Assembly (NCBI GenBank): GCA_029204225.1
Contig: CM055104.1
Span: 54,168,538-54,232,537, forward strand
Source of the DNA: Diphasiastrum complanatum
Lineage: Eukaryota > Streptophyta > Lycopodiopsida > Lycopodiales > Lycopodiaceae
Length of the DNA: 64,000 nucleotides
Direction: 5' to 3'
The notes under the pieces were generated by a model. The model was not told the DNA's origin. It made no database searches and worked only from the letters and a program-made list of their open reading frames with translations. The translations under genes were made by a program, and so were the position numbers. This document shows positions 1 through 12,349 of the stretch, piece by piece (the stretch's first letter is position 1; each line of letters starts with the position of its first letter).

Positions 1-788
1 TGAGCAGATGGCGAATAACCAGGTGCAATAGTTCTTAAGTTTCACAGGAAAAAAAGTGAATGGTTCTATCGAACAATTTGCAAGCTCAGTAGCATACAGT
101 GCATATTGAACCCTGCCTTAATTGTTTTCGAGTCCCTGTAATGGGAGTTTTGATGGTGGTGAAATGGTAGCATTGCCTTTAGTTCGTTTGGGTATGTGGA
201 ATCCAAAATTTTGTCTTGATAGAATTTTTCATTACCGTATTCTAAAAGGCATTTTCTGGTGCATCATTATGGGGGTGATGAAACAGTTTAAAACGTGTCT
301 GCCTGATGTGTGTCAAGTCAGTAAGTTGTTATTTATGTCTGGATTGTGTGATATAGTATTGAGCAAGTAGATGTGCACAAGTTGATTGCAAAAAGTGAGG
401 GAAAGAGTTCATGCCACTGAGTTGCCTTGAAGATCACTAGCCATGGTAAGTGAAAAAGAAAGTGCTTCTGTATTTTCATCATTTTCTTGCAAGGATTCTT
501 AAGATGCAAGCTTGGCTCTTGTGCAAGAGCTTTGAAGCATCTATACACTGGTGGTTGTAGGCATAACACATCTCCTTCCAGTCTATCTGGTCTTGGGTTT
601 CGAACAGACCCCAAAGTGTAGTTTGTTTGTATGCTATGGACATCTATGTTCAAACTAGGCATATACTTCAAAAGTGCATTTATTCAAAACTAGTTTTTTT
701 TTTCATTTTCATAAATTCAATCTAGATTATCATAACATAGATTTTTTGTGCATTCTTTAGTGAGTTCTGTGTGTATTTGTGCTCTCAG
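1..788. other. No gene seen upstream of kinase exon
   Basis: AT-rich sequence with only short chance reading frames. The last bases end in a pyrimidine-rich TGCTCTCAG, a plausible splice acceptor for the kinase-like exon that follows, so part of this stretch may be an intron of that broken gene. I see no repeat, RNA gene or transposon signature here. Confidence 0.4.
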
Positions 789-1158
789 ATCTTCCTCCTG
801 ATAAAGAACCTCGATTGGACGACCAGCATGAAACATGTTGCCGGTTCTGCACAGGGTTTGGAGTATTTGCATGACCAAGCAAATCCGCCTGTTATTTATA
901 GAGACTTTAGGTTGTCAAACATTCTTCTAGATGAAGCCAAAGTTGTCTGATTTCCGGCTTGCCAAGCTTTGTCGTGTAGGAGATAAGACACATGTGACGG
1001 GGACTCATGGATACTGTGCTCCGGAGTATGCCATGACAGGACAGTTGACACTGAAATCAGACGTTTCCAGCTTTGGAGTTGTTTTACTTGAGCTGATAAC
1101 TGGGAGAAAAGTGATTGATAATTTGAGGCCTGCAGGAGAACACAACTTTGTTGCTTGG
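789..1158 (+). pseudogene. PBS1-like receptor-like cytoplasmic kinase (RLCK VII) exon, frameshifted
   Basis: The stretch reads as the middle of a plant PBS1/PBL-type cytoplasmic kinase, a family that relays immune and developmental signals at the plasma membrane. Seen in order: [24 protein letters not shown] (catalytic loop), SNILLDE, PKLSDF, the activation segment [19 protein letters not shown], then LLELITGRK and NFVAW. Two frameshifts break it, one near 814 (between the LPPDKE and DW parts) and one near 933 (between LLDE and PKLSDF, where a few residues are also missing). The Mg-binding DFG reads DFR. The segment is bounded by a TCTCAG acceptor and a GTATGT donor after VAW, where I recall an intron in this family, so it is a decayed intron-bearing gene copy and not a retrocopy. 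No following exon was found with confidence. Confidence 0.85.
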
Positions 1159-4100
1159 GTATGTGATAATTATTACATTTTTAACTAGTTTAATCTAGAT
1201 GAAGATATTGTTGTTTTATAATATGATGTCTCTCACTGTGTTGAGGAATATTTATTTCAAGAACCAATACCATGTTTTGAGCTATTATTCAATCTATATA
1301 TTCATGCATACCTGAAAGATGTGCAATTCTAAACCTCAAGGCAAGGAAAAGGATTGCATTGCCAATAGTCCCTTTATCGTTAGATATTATATTTTGTTGT
1401 TGGACATGCTTCGAGATTTTTAGAGAAGTGTGCCTTTTGCACATTTGAATAAAGATCAGCTCACCTTAATCTGCATATAATTTTTTGAGCTGTAGTTTAA
1501 CTTTGTGAATTCAAAGTCAACTTTTTGTTATCCCAACTGTTTGTGTGATGTCTTAATTTGCTTTGAGCTTCCAACAGGTGTGTGTCTGGAATTCTCTTCG
1601 TCTACTTTAAGGTTGTGCATAATGCTAGTCATTTGAGCTCCAGGCATAGTGCACTAGAAGACATATGTAGCATATCAGATTGAATGTTCCAGAACATGAA
1701 CATTCTTCTAGCCCCAATGATCCAATCAAAGGCTGATTCAAGACACCCTAGCGAGGTTGATTGGTCAGAACATGTCAGCAGGCAGGGAGAGACGGAGAGC
1801 CAAAGTAAGGGATATGGAGCACTTAAAAGACTAGGATAGCATTTTTACAAGATATTTTGAGTGCTTACTAGCCTTGTGTGGAGGATGGAGAAAGATAAAC
1901 AATTAATGCATGTAATGGAAACTAAGTTTCTAGGTCCTTATCGAGGAATTGTAAGAACTTGATTCAACAAAGGCAGTAGCATCTAAATGCATCTAATTGA
2001 TAATAGGTTGGGAGGTGATAAAAACTCAGTTCGTTTGGTCTGATGCACAAACCACAAGAAATCTTATATGGATAAAAGTTTGGGCATGTGATTTTGCACT
2101 TTAAAAGAGTAGGAAGCGTTTGATCTTTGCTACAAAAACAAATTTATACATAAGAGTTTGAATATTTATTAGCTTTGTGTGGTGTGGAGGATTTAGAGTG
2201 AAGCAAATGTATTATGCTCTGATACAAGTAATTGAAAGTTTCTTGGAAGTGATAATAATCCGGTTCAAGGGTCTTTTGCACAAATTCATAAAAGCCTACA
2301 TGGATGAATGTTTTGGGCATGTGACTTTGCACTTAAAGGAGTGGGAAAACATTCAATCTTTTTTATATTAGCAAATTTTTAAGAGTTTTAGTGTTTACGA
2401 GCCTTGTGCCAAGGATGGAGAGAGAAAATAAAGGCACTAGGTTCTCAATGCATGTTAATACAAACTAGGTTTTATTTTCTATTATATTGCAATTGCACTG
2501 GGCAAAGCTTCAAGAGTACATGGCGCCTGGAAGAATGTCTACAGGGAGCGGATTTGTAAAAGGACTCAAAATCCTTGATTTTAAATGCAGAAATTTGTGT
2601 GTTTGTTGATATGTGGTGGTCGAATTGAAGATTAAGCTACAGGATCCCAAAACACAGGTGTGTAACTAGTGCTATGTGGGTGTCAATATTGACAGCTAAA
2701 GTGTTAGTGCATAAAAGAATCTGTGACTCAACAATGCAGCCTGAATGTTTTGCATTTTCAGATGAAGTTAATGAGATCCTTCTGGATGGTTGCCAAAAAC
2801 AGTACCAAATCATGTTGATCAGGTCGGTGGCTCTTTCATCTCACTGATACTGCTAAGACATTCTGTTTCTTACTTTGAAGAGAGAATTTGTTAATTGTGA
2901 GTCTTACTCTCTATTTGAATGCTGTGTTTGCAGTGTCAGACAACAGTTCTTGAAAAGGTCCCATTACTCTTGGCGAACTTGAAGACTGTTCTCGATCCTA
3001 ACGTTCTCTTGTGCAAAATTAGGAGCTTGTCTTGCAGTCCCTGGAGCTTTTTCTACTACGAGTCAAGATTCCCAGACCCATTTGTAGGATTTCTACAATC
3101 CTCATAGGCTTTCCATATTAAATATGGTATTATGTGATTCTTCCAGTTGATTGCCAATAGTGAATAATTGTTTTGGACATCTTTCTGATTTGTGTCCTGT
3201 AAAATTGTCTAGATATGTGTAATTCTTCAATTGATTAGATCATTTACAAGAAATAGTGCTATCCAGTAAACTTTTCTCTTGTTGATCTTTATTGGTTTAA
3301 GGTCAGTAGCTAGCTATAATTTACTGTCTATTTTTGTGGAGAATTAATTTGGCACAGCAGAGACTTACATGTCTCATCATTTCTGCTCTATGTATTTTAT
3401 GTGCGAGTTTTGTGCGTTGTGGTTTGTCATTTAATATGATTGGATTGCTAATATAGTTCCTTTCCTGATAATTTTCAAATTTTGATGAATTAACTTGGTC
3501 TCATGATGTGCTTTATTGTGGAAACTTTGCTGCATGGAAACATTCCAATAATTCATGAGACATTTGTTGAAACGTAAGAAAATAGCTTCAAACAGTTTTT
3601 ATAACTTGGTTATTGTTGAGATGTGCAAAATACATGTGAAGTACATTCATATTTGCATTTTTTGGATGGAAGTAAAGACAACCCTCAGCTGCAATGCGGG
3701 GAGGATTGTAACTTTAGCTATCAATATGCACATCAATTGAAATGTTGCAGAAATCTGCAACCCCATGTTATCAAGCTGAACACTCCCTACTTATTGGACT
3801 ATGCATCTCTAAGAACACAAGTTATACAAGCTAGAATTACCATGCTACTTTATAAACTAACAAGATTACACTAATGTAGTTCATGTTATTTCAATAGATT
3901 TTTTCTCTCTTTGAATATTTATAATTAGAGTGCACCTGTTATCGGGCAATGATGGCTTCATAATGTTGATGGCAATGGCAATAAAGCTAACACTGCTCAA
4001 GATAGTTACTTGATTGAAGTACAAGGGTCTTAGTACAATACCCCCTTCAATGTAATTTGTACTTTCATTTGAAGGTACCTACTTTTCCTCTACATTTTCA

Positions 4101-4414
4101 AAGTTCATTTGTTACTCCATTAAGGGTATCTTTGAATCTTCAGAGTTCAAAATTTTCAGTGGCAAACATCCACGTGTTTGCTTTATCTTTTCTACTTATA
4201 TATGGAATATTATAATGCTTCTTGTGTTCCTTTCAATACATGGATTCATATTTGACCAAATGCGAGTTCATTCACAATCTATCTGCCCAAAGCCTTGTTT
4301 TACAATTGAAGGGTTCATTCAATAATTGATGTTTACTACATTAATGTTGGAAAGAATGATATTATACGAGGACTACATACTCTCTCAATAAGAAAGAGAT
4401 GCTTTCCACGAGAA

Positions 4415-4418
<4 letters not shown>
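1159..4418. other. No confident gene; possible exon scraps
   Basis: No convincing gene is visible over 3.2 kb. About 1720-1850 reads ADSRHPSEVDWSEHVSRQ and on to KGYGALKRLG in one frame; this could be the decayed tail of the upstream kinase, but that is a guess. About 2761-2821 (after TTTTCAG, before a GT) and 2934-3107 (after GTTTGCAG) look like small exons (VLEKVPLLLANLKTVLDPNV in the second), but their phases do not join cleanly and I recognise no family. The remainder is AT-rich with short chance frames. Confidence 0.3.

Positions 4419-4490
<72 letters not shown>
4419..4490. repeat. (CT)n microsatellite
   Basis: An essentially pure CT dinucleotide run of about 72 bases, the same GA/CT class as the other long tracts in this window. 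Confidence 0.97.
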
Positions 4491-4493
<3 letters not shown>

Positions 4494-4829
4494 GCATCAT
4501 CAATATTGCTAGTTCTAGTCACGAGTATGATGTACTAAAATCACACAAGATCTTCTTTCGATGCCCATTATGTGATTGATTTCAGTGCTTAGAATCGGTT
4601 GCATATTTATTTCGGTATGCCAAAACATTCAATTCCTTATGAACCCAAGTCATTATTGCCTTTAGAAACCGCGGTGCATTTGAAGAAGTTACTGAAGGAA
4701 GTCATGTATGTATGACAGACAACATAGCATGGACCAAATCATGTACAATATATTCGCTATACATCACGCACTAAGGTCAAACTCAACTTATTGCTTGTAT
4801 TAGACTTCCAGACTCGCCAGATCGTTAGC

Positions 4830-4980
4830 AGGGCAAGAAAAATTGCCCTACCATAGAGCAAAATTTGTTTGCCCTGCCAACTATTTGTCAGGGCAAATTT
4901 TTTTGCCCTACAAGTGAGCTATAGGGGGGTTTTTTTTCGTCGACAAATTACTGGTAAGGCAAAAGAAAAGTTGCCCTACC
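4830..4980. repeat. Cluster of short inverted repeats of AGGGCAA / TTGCCCT
   Basis: Three hairpin-capable inverted repeats lie close together: AGGGCAA..TTGCCCT at 4830-4849, GGGCAA..TTGCCC at 4891-4909, and AGGCAA..TTGCCCT at about 4956-4977, plus an unpaired TTGCCCT near 4868. Arrays of short motifs in both orientations are typical of subterminal regions of CACTA-type DNA transposons, so this may be the end of a non-autonomous element. No CACTA terminus or target duplication was identified. Confidence 0.5.
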
Positions 4981-5194
4981 GTAGGGGAAATTTTTTAATG
5001 GGGGGCTCAAACACGTTTTTGTGTCACAATACCATCATATGTGCTAAAGTTAGCATCATATGAAAATTAGAAAATTGGACATTAGAAACAATCACTTCCC
5101 TCAAATGCAGTCACATGACTTGAGGCATGCTATTTTGTTGAAGAACCTTGAGAGGTTTGATTTGCCAATTCGTTGGAGAGAGAGAAACAACTTG

Positions 5195-6773
5195 AACTTT
5201 ACAAAAGTATCAAATACTTGAAACTTGAAGGAAAGTAAGAACACCCAACAATATCTTGAGTAGTCATCAATGAAGGTTAAAAACATGGATGAACCTCCAT
5301 TAGATTTGGTGCTAGCAATGTGCACATCCGAGTGTATGAGTTCAAGAGGATGAGGTGACTTTGTGATGGAGTTAGGAAACACCTTCTTATGTGTCTTGGA
5401 TAAAGCACAAGCTTCACAAACCTTGTCTTCCTTCCCAATAGACATTGGTAGGCCTAAAGCATACTCCTCCTTGATCATTAGCCTCCATGGAAACCGAGTT
5501 GACATGTCCAAGTCTTTTGTGCCATAAAGTAAAGGTAGATATCTTGCTCTTCTCGGCCAACATGACAACATTAGTATCCACAAATGCATCCAACTTATAA
5601 AGTTTGCCAAGTCTAGTGCCCCTTAGCCACTATCTTACCATTCTTCTTGATGAAACATTCATTCACCTTATATGTTGATCTTTTTGGAAGATCCTAAGCA
5701 AAGGGGAATGCTACCAACTCCTTCAATCTTACAAGCTTCATCATTTGCTGTATAGATAGACTTTATAGGTCCATCATAAGATAAGAGAGAAGAGAAAAAC
5801 TCCCTTTTGCTAGTCATGTGTGAACTAGCACCCGAGTCAATCCACCAAGGACCTTCTCCTTTGAAGCTTGTTGAAGAAAATATGGACATCATGAGAGAGT
5901 CCTCCTGTGAACTCTCCTCCTCCTCTTTTCTCATGTTGGCTTGACTTTTATCTTGCTTCCTCTTGAAGCATTTCGAGGCATAATGCCCCATCTTGCTACA
6001 ATAGTAGCACTTCACCTTTGATTTGTCCTTCTTGACTTTGGTGGTTGATGGAAATGCCTTTGAGGGTCCTTCTTGATCCTCAAGCTTTGAAGACTTCTTG
6101 AATGTTGATCCTTTGCCTTTGGACTTGCCTTTGCCTTTGGTGAAGAGAGCTTGGTCATCTCCACCTTGGATGAATAGCCTATCCATCCTCTCTTGAATTT
6201 GGCTATTTCTTGATTCCTCGGCCATGAGTGTGCCTTGGAGTTCTTCAAGTATGGGTAGCTTACCCATAATTGCATATCCCTAAACCAAATTGTCAAATTC
6301 AAAGTTAGTCCATTCAATATGAGTTGAACAAGCTCTTCATCCTTGATAGGATCACCTATGAAGGCTAGCTCTTTGTTCAATTCCTTTACTCTTAGGACAA
6401 AAGTATGTGCACTCTCTCCTTTCTTTTGATAGCTTTTATAGATTTGATTCTTCAAAGCTAACATTCTAGTTTGGTTCTTGGATTCATAGACCTTTTGCAA
6501 AGTCTCCCAAGCATCTTGAGCCGAAGTGCAATCTCCTACCTCTCTTAAGAGTTCATTTGCAACATTCATTTTTATGCAATGTAGTGCAACATTGCACCTT
6601 TTGATGTATTTGGCTTTTTCTTGAGGATGAATAGGTTCACCCTCCTTACCATTTACAATTTCCATCAGATCTTGCATGATCATGATGGATTTTGTTCTAA
6701 CTTTCCATATGGAATAGTTAGTTTTGTTGATCCTTTCATTAGTATCCAAAAGATATGCATTTATAGATGCCAT
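5195..6773 (-). pseudogene. Copia gag-protease-integrase remnant (copy C)
   Basis: Reading starts at MASINAYLLDTNER (6773), the same start as the intact 1322-residue polyproteins. The gag region is followed by a Lys/Gly/Ser-rich linker, the zinc knuckle CYYCSKMGHYASKC and the protease motif WIDSGASSHMTS. A frameshift lies in gag around 6270. About 90 bp are missing after SSKKINI relative to the intact copies (near 5610-5680). The frame then resumes in the pre-integrase zinc region (EDKVCEACALSKTHKK) and first integrase Asp (LIHSDVHIAS) before the truncation. It cannot make a functional polyprotein. Confidence 0.9.
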
Positions 6774-7572
6774 CTAGTCTCCTAATCAAGGACTTGACAC
6801 AAATGAAGGTTACTTCTATTGATTTGATTGAAGATCTACCTTGTCCCACTTCTTAGGGACCTGAAAAGATCAGTAATAGACTTCCTATAAAGATCTAAGA
6901 ATGATCTTTAACAAAATCAAATCATAGAATACTAGAAACAATGCACTTGCTTGATTGAAGTAGACAATACTAGTAGAATTGCCCCTCTTTCTATAAAAAA
7001 CATAAAAGCTTCCAAATGATCTGATCAAGAGTGAATTTCAGCAACCTAATATACTTCCAAAATCACTTGTAAAATATCTAAATGGAACTTAATGTGGATG
7101 CAACACAATCTACTATCCAATCACAAGCAAAAATTGATCAAAATTGATGAAAAATTGATCTAATTTGATGCATAAGTCAAGCAATGGTTGGACTGAACCT
7201 AAATCACTTTAGGAGGTGTCCTCTACACCTTAGAACAGCCTTTAAGAGTCCCCAAAACTTTTATCTTCCCTATCCTTGAATGCTAGAAAGCCTCCTCTAT
7301 GAAATCGCCTCCAAAACTCGCTTAGAAATCAATGCTTGGAGCAAGCAAAACTTGCTATCTTGGTAATGTGAATTGAATTCAACTTTGCCTATGGTTTTAG
7401 ACACCTAAACACCTACAAATGAAGTCACACAACACCAATCTCCAATGTATTTGACACACTTTGAGTTCTAGAATCAATGCTAGATGCTAAGATCCAATCT
7501 ACACAAGATTTGGATAAAAAATTGTGATCAAATTGAATGAAAACCAAGGATTTAGCTCATTTCAGCCTTTAG

Positions 7573-7584
7573 GCTCTGATACCA
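7573..7584 (-). other. Primer binding site (tRNA-iMet), copia copy C
   Basis: On the minus strand this is a perfect TGGTATCAGAGC, the usual plant copia priming site complementary to initiator Met tRNA. It directly abuts the inner end of the LTR. Confidence 0.9.
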
Positions 7585-8252
7585 TATAAAAATTATAGCA
7601 AATAAGGATCCTAAAACACTTGAAATGATGAGGAAAACAATAGATTATGCTCTCATAAGATTAGCACAAGTTGAGCCATCAAAATCCATAAAAAATCTAT
7701 GCTTGAACCTCACTAAATGGCCCAAATCCTTGAAGAAGGCTTCACACGTGTGAAAGTACAGCCTCCCACAGTCTGAGTACTGTACACAAGACCTACATTC
7801 AATCCTATAATCATTAGTAATCACAAGAACTCAAACAATTATGAACATAGAGAGCAATTGCACCATTATGAGAGAAAAATCATAAAATTGCTTGATTGAT
7901 TTTGGTGAGATATCATCACCTATATATACATGATCCATCACGGTTTTGGGCAGGTATGAGTAGCCTTAAACCTATCCCTAATGCTAATTTTGGTGGATCT
8001 TTCATCCCTACCAAGCTAGGGTTGGAATCTTGAAGATCCCTCAACAATGCAAAAATTACCCAAATAGCTCCTATTTTTTTTCTCTTGTATCTAAGCATTC
8101 CAAAGGTTCTAACACTTAGGTCTACTTGAGAACATCCTTATGAATGGAATCCTATGCTATTTGGCACGTGTGACAAGCCACATCATGACTATCTAACTAT
8201 TTACAAGTCATATGACCAAAACTAGTCAAGCTAGAATTGTGAATTTTTAACC
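7585..8252 (-). repeat. 5' LTR of copia copy C
   Basis: Colinear with the 682-bp LTRs of the intact copies over its whole length, including the palindromic ACACGTGTG block and the TATATATA promoter box, but with many substitutions and small gaps. The outer end reads GGTTAAAAATTC in place of TGTTAAAAATTC. Confidence 0.92.
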
Positions 8253-9784
8253 GTTTTTTAATAAAGAGGCCTCCTATTATCATGTAAGAGGTGGAACCCA
8301 AATCTTTATAGAATGGGGTTCACTCAGTTGTAAGAGGTGGAATCCAACTTATGATAGAGTTGGATTCACCAGCTCATGGGTATACATAGCACGAATTTCA
8401 AAGAATGTGTAATGTGCTGAAATGCTGTTGCTTTTTGAATTGAAGATCCTACTACTTCCACTTCCTTCCATGCTCCATCTTCATGCATTTAGTTTGGGTA
8501 TTGATGTATGAATGTGCTTGTTCATTCTTTTCTTAAAAATTGATTTGGGATTAGTATCAGGTAGATGTGCAGGACTTGGAGACTGATCCATCATTGCACT
8601 TAGTTAAGCTCCTTGAGGAGTTTTTGTTACAAGTGTTGAGTGACAGTTGTAGCAAGCACTTTGTAGGATTTTCATTGCTTCAGTTTAGAGTTTGTGTTGT
8701 TGTTTTGTGATTCCAGTAGATTAGATTTGATTATATTCCATGTTTCTTGTGTAAATTAGATTAGGAATAATCTACATTCTGTAAAAATAAAGAAATAACT
8801 AAAACCGTTTGTAAAACCATAGAAAAACGAGTTCTTGACAGATCTTATAACCAAGATGAGTTACCATTGTCAATTAAAGATCGAAATCAGGTCATAGGTG
8901 TGCCAGTCGACAGGCGGGACACACTACCATTATACTACAAAACAGAACCCGTGACTGAGCCATAGCCAAATAGATTTGTAGTAACATGAACCATTGCCGA
9001 GCTAAAACTCTATCATGCAGAGAATAAGCGCAAACAGAGAAGTAGAATCAGCGCTAGCATTGGCTCGTTGTGAAGCAAGTTCTGTGTCAAATGGAAGCTC
9101 AGGAATGGTGGCGCTAATTGAGAAGTAGAATCCCAACAAACATTAACTAGAAAAGCGCCAAACACTTGACAATCGATATGTTGGTTCTTATCTATATTTA
9201 CTTAACTATTTCTAATGAATTAGAAAATAACACGTGTACAAGTCTTATGTGGCATCCTAGTCACACGACTTTGTTCCAATGAGAAACAAGCACGTGGAAG
9301 CTTGCAACGTTTTCATGAGGTGTGAACAAACTGAATCATTAGGAATATTCTCTTTTAGGGTTAGCCTTCTATTTAAGGTGTGTGTCATTTCATAACTGCC
9401 CTTTGTTTAATGGTCCTTCCTTTAGATTCATTTAGTTGCATATCTTTTCTTCAATATATCATTGAATAAGATTATTTTTGCTACATCCATTAGATATTTC
9501 TTCTTATTCGGATGTTGCCTTCAACATTTGAATAGGTTAAATGGGCTTCTGGATCATAATAATAACAATTCACAAAAAAATGCCTGTAATAGGTCATTAC
9601 AACTAAATTACAATTTTGAAAAAAACAAGGGTTATCTAGATATGCATAGCCAAAGCCAAAGTCAAAGGCCACTCTACAGTATGCAGAAAAATTTATCCTT
9701 TGGTCTTGATACATTAATGTGCTTATATATAGCAACTTCAAGAAAATCAAAGAGACAATTTTTCATTAAACTAAAAGTGAAGGT
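8253..9784. other. No gene seen
   Basis: AT-rich sequence without a recognisable coding region, repeat family or RNA gene. Short open frames around 9462-9794 (both strands) show no similarity I recognise and are likely chance. Confidence 0.4.
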
Positions 9785-9866
9785 CGTCACTTGAGAGATT
9801 CGAACTCTCGTGGGGAAACCCCATGTGCTTAGCAAACGCACGCCTTAACCACTCGGCCAAAGTGAC
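9785..9866 (-). tRNA. tRNA-Ser (GCU)
   Basis: On the minus strand the sequence folds as a class II tRNA of 82 nt. The acceptor arms GTCACTT/AAGTGAC pair perfectly with G as discriminator. The D-arm region carries GGCCGAGTGGTTAAGGC (A box TGGCCGAGTGG), the anticodon loop is TTGCTAA with anticodon GCT, a long variable arm GGGG/CCCC is present, and the T arm is GAGAG-TTCGAAT-CTCTC. A TTTT run (plus-strand 9773-9776) lies about nine bases past the 3' end as a pol III terminator. One C.A mismatch sits in the middle of the anticodon stem (C29.A41). It decodes AGC/AGU serine codons. It is isolated from other tRNAs and could be functional or slightly decayed. Confidence 0.93.
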
Positions 9867-10139
9867 CTTCCTTTGTATCAATTGCTTTACTCATGCAAGA
9901 GATAACATTCATATTAACAACCACTATAAAATGATCAAAATAAACTTCTGTAAATTACATGTTTTAACGTTTTATGTTTACAAAATTTTGACATGACATC
10001 ATTGTAATAATATCCTTAGGAATGTTATAGTTATAATTTGAAATCAATGGTTGTGATGATAAGGAGCAACTTATGTGAGTATTGTGAAAAAATAGTTTTG
10101 GAAAAAAAAAAAAAAGAAGGAATGTCAAGATATAGTATT
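9867..10139. other. No gene seen
   Basis: AT-rich spacer between the tRNA and a gypsy fragment, with an A-run near 10100. Nothing recognisable. Confidence 0.4.
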
Positions 10140-10281
10140 ATACCCAACTTGTATGCTCGATTTCATAAATGAAACCAACATCAAGAAGCTTCTAAATATC
10201 TTCTTGTATCTTCTCAAAATATGTTGGATTGGTGCGATAAGGTTTTGCGCAGATAGGTAGGGCACCATCTTGCAATGGGAT
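10140..10281 (-). pseudogene. Ty3/gypsy reverse transcriptase N-terminal fragment
   Basis: The minus strand reads DGALPICAKPYRTNPTYFEK, then IQEDI, a stop, KLLDVGFIYEIEHTSWV. This matches the conserved start of the gypsy RT domain (PYR-x-NP..K..I-x-KLL-x-VGFI-Y..S-x-W). It is a short scrap with an internal stop and no visible flanking gag or integrase. It is independent of the copia elements around it. Confidence 0.8.
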
Positions 10282-10334
10282 TTGCTAATTGTTGGATCTG
10301 AATGTTATTGAGATTGTATGTTCTTATGCTTTTT

Positions 10335-10449
<115 letters not shown>

Positions 10450-10778
10450 GCATCGAGGACCAGATCCAGACCTTCTTAAAGCAACATCTGCATGAGTCCT
10501 CTCGTGGTGGATGAGTTCTGAAATTTAAGACCTCGGAGATCGAGGCCGACAAAGAATTGGACAAAATACCTGCACTGGGAGAGCAGCCTGTTGGTTTAGG
10601 CATGTCTCAAAGTGGCTCATGTGATGATGGGTGGGGGAAGGCAACAATAGCTACAATAGAACCAAGCACAGAAGGTTAAAAAAATAAAAGATTATTCAAC
10701 TCAACATGTTGAGGGGATCACTACTATTGATGACAATTTTTGAAATGTTAATGCTCTAATTAATGCATTGTTAGCTAT

Positions 10779-12349
10779 TCATGATATGTGGCTTCAGCTA
10801 GTTTTAGCATAGATTTTGATAGTACTCCAAGTGATGTTATATGCTTCATAAACAAGTCCTTTCCCAATGCTTTGGTGAAGATATCAGCCACACACTTCTT
10901 TGATGAGACATGCTGTAGCTCCACTTCCTTTGCCATGACTTGATCTCTCACAGAATGATAAGCCACTTCGATATGCTTGCTCCTTGCATGAAAAACAGAA
11001 TTGCTTGCTGAAAGGTTACCAGAAAAGATGATTGGACACTTTTGAAAATCCAGCAAGTTGAGATCCATTACCATTCTTTTGATCCAAAGCATCTCCTTTG
11101 TGCATGAAGTCAAGGCTTTGTACTCAACATCACTAGAAGATAATGAGATTGTTGCTTATTTCTTCGACATCCATGAGATAGTCCCATCACCTATAAAAAT
11201 AGCATGAGCATTTCTGGATTTCCTATCCATTTGATCTCCAGCAAAGTCCGAATCTGAAAAACCATACAAGTTAGGTGATGATCCTCTATAAACAATGCCA
11301 AAGTCTCTAGAATCTGAGATCTACCTCAAGACTCTCTTGCCTAGCTTTCAATGCTCCACACTAGGATCATGCATAAATTGACTTTATCTATCAACACAAT
11401 AGCTAAGATCAGGTCTTGTGATGGTTAGATAAATGAGTGAACCAACTAGCTTCCTAGAGAGAGTAATGTCCTCGAAGGATCTTTCACTACCTCTTATAGT
11501 GAGCTTTACATTTGACTCCATTGGCGTATCAATAGACTTTGCATTACCATATAAAATCTTTCTAGAATAGAATAAACATACTTCTCTTGACAAATGAAAG
11601 TAAATTGAGAAGTTCCAAATACCTCTACTCCCAAGATATAATGCAAAAGGCCAAGATCATGCACCTCAAACTCCTTTTTGAGTGTTATCTTGATATCATG
11701 AATATCTTGATTGTTGCCTCCACTCAAAATGATATCATCCATATAGATTACAAGAATGGTAGCATCATTTCCAACAAATATGTAGTAAAGTGAATGATCA
11801 TACTCACTCATTATGAATTTATGAGAAAGTAGAAAAGTGTTAAGCTTAGCATACCAACTCCTTGGTGCTTGCTTAAGCCCACACGAACTCTTTTTGGAGA
11901 AAACACACATGATTTGGCTTGCCATGAGAAATGTAGCCCTCAGGTTGCTCCATAAAAACTTCTTCCTCAAGATCTCCATTAAAGAATGCATTAGTGATGT
12001 CCAATTGCCATAGATCCCATCCATAAAGTGTTGCAAGAGAAATAATGAATAACCAACAAATATACCTTTCTTTGAATATGGATCCTCCTTTGTCCTCATC
12101 AAGAGTAATGTTGATATATCAAATGCATCCAAAAGTTTTGAAAAACTTGAGACTCGGACTCCTACCAAACAAGACCTCAAAAGGTGTTTTCTCATCCAAT
12201 ACAACACTTGGCCATCTATTGCATAGAAAATTGTCACACAACAAAGCTTGGTCCCAAAAAGATTTAGGAAGATTTGCACCTAACCTCATTGCTTTGGCTC
12301 CTTTACATAAGGTTCTATTCTTTCTCTCGACCACTCCATTTTTTTGTGA
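10779..12349 (-). pseudogene. Internally deleted Ty1/copia pol (integrase fragment, RT, RNase H)
   Basis: A copia family distinct from family 1. In minus-strand order: integrase C-terminal core (NGVVERKNRTL, LPKSFWDQALLC, KTPFEVLFG, FKTFGCI), then RTKEDPYSKKGIFVGYS. Roughly the next 0.8 kb expected in a copia is missing, so the integrase tail is joined to the middle of reverse transcriptase (frameshifted NAFFNG..EQPEGY, then GLKQAPRSWYAKL, VIYMDDIILSGG, LHYILGVEV). RNase H follows with LVGSLIYLTITRPDLSYCV and FHARSKHIEVAYH, ending near 10779. Multiple frameshifts. No LTR was found. Its upstream side ends precisely where plastid 16S sequence begins (about 12346). Confidence 0.88.

Larger units (their letters stand above)
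5195..8252 (-). mobile_element. Truncated Ty1/copia retrotransposon, family 1, copy C
   Basis: Same family as the two intact copies at 26.3 and 56.8 kb, in opposite orientation. It retains the 5' LTR (7585-8252), a perfect iMet primer binding site (7573-7584), the leader, gag, protease and the start of integrase. It stops abruptly near 5195 just after FVKFKLF, where the sequence becomes unrelated. Integrase core, reverse transcriptase, RNase H and 3' LTR are absent. The LTR is 668 bp against 682 bp in the intact copies and its terminal TG reads GG, so this is an older insertion. Confidence 0.93.

Noticed and set aside
2144..2371. Overlapping short frames on both strands
   Set aside because: About 60 codons each, no family features or splice context; expected by chance in this composition.
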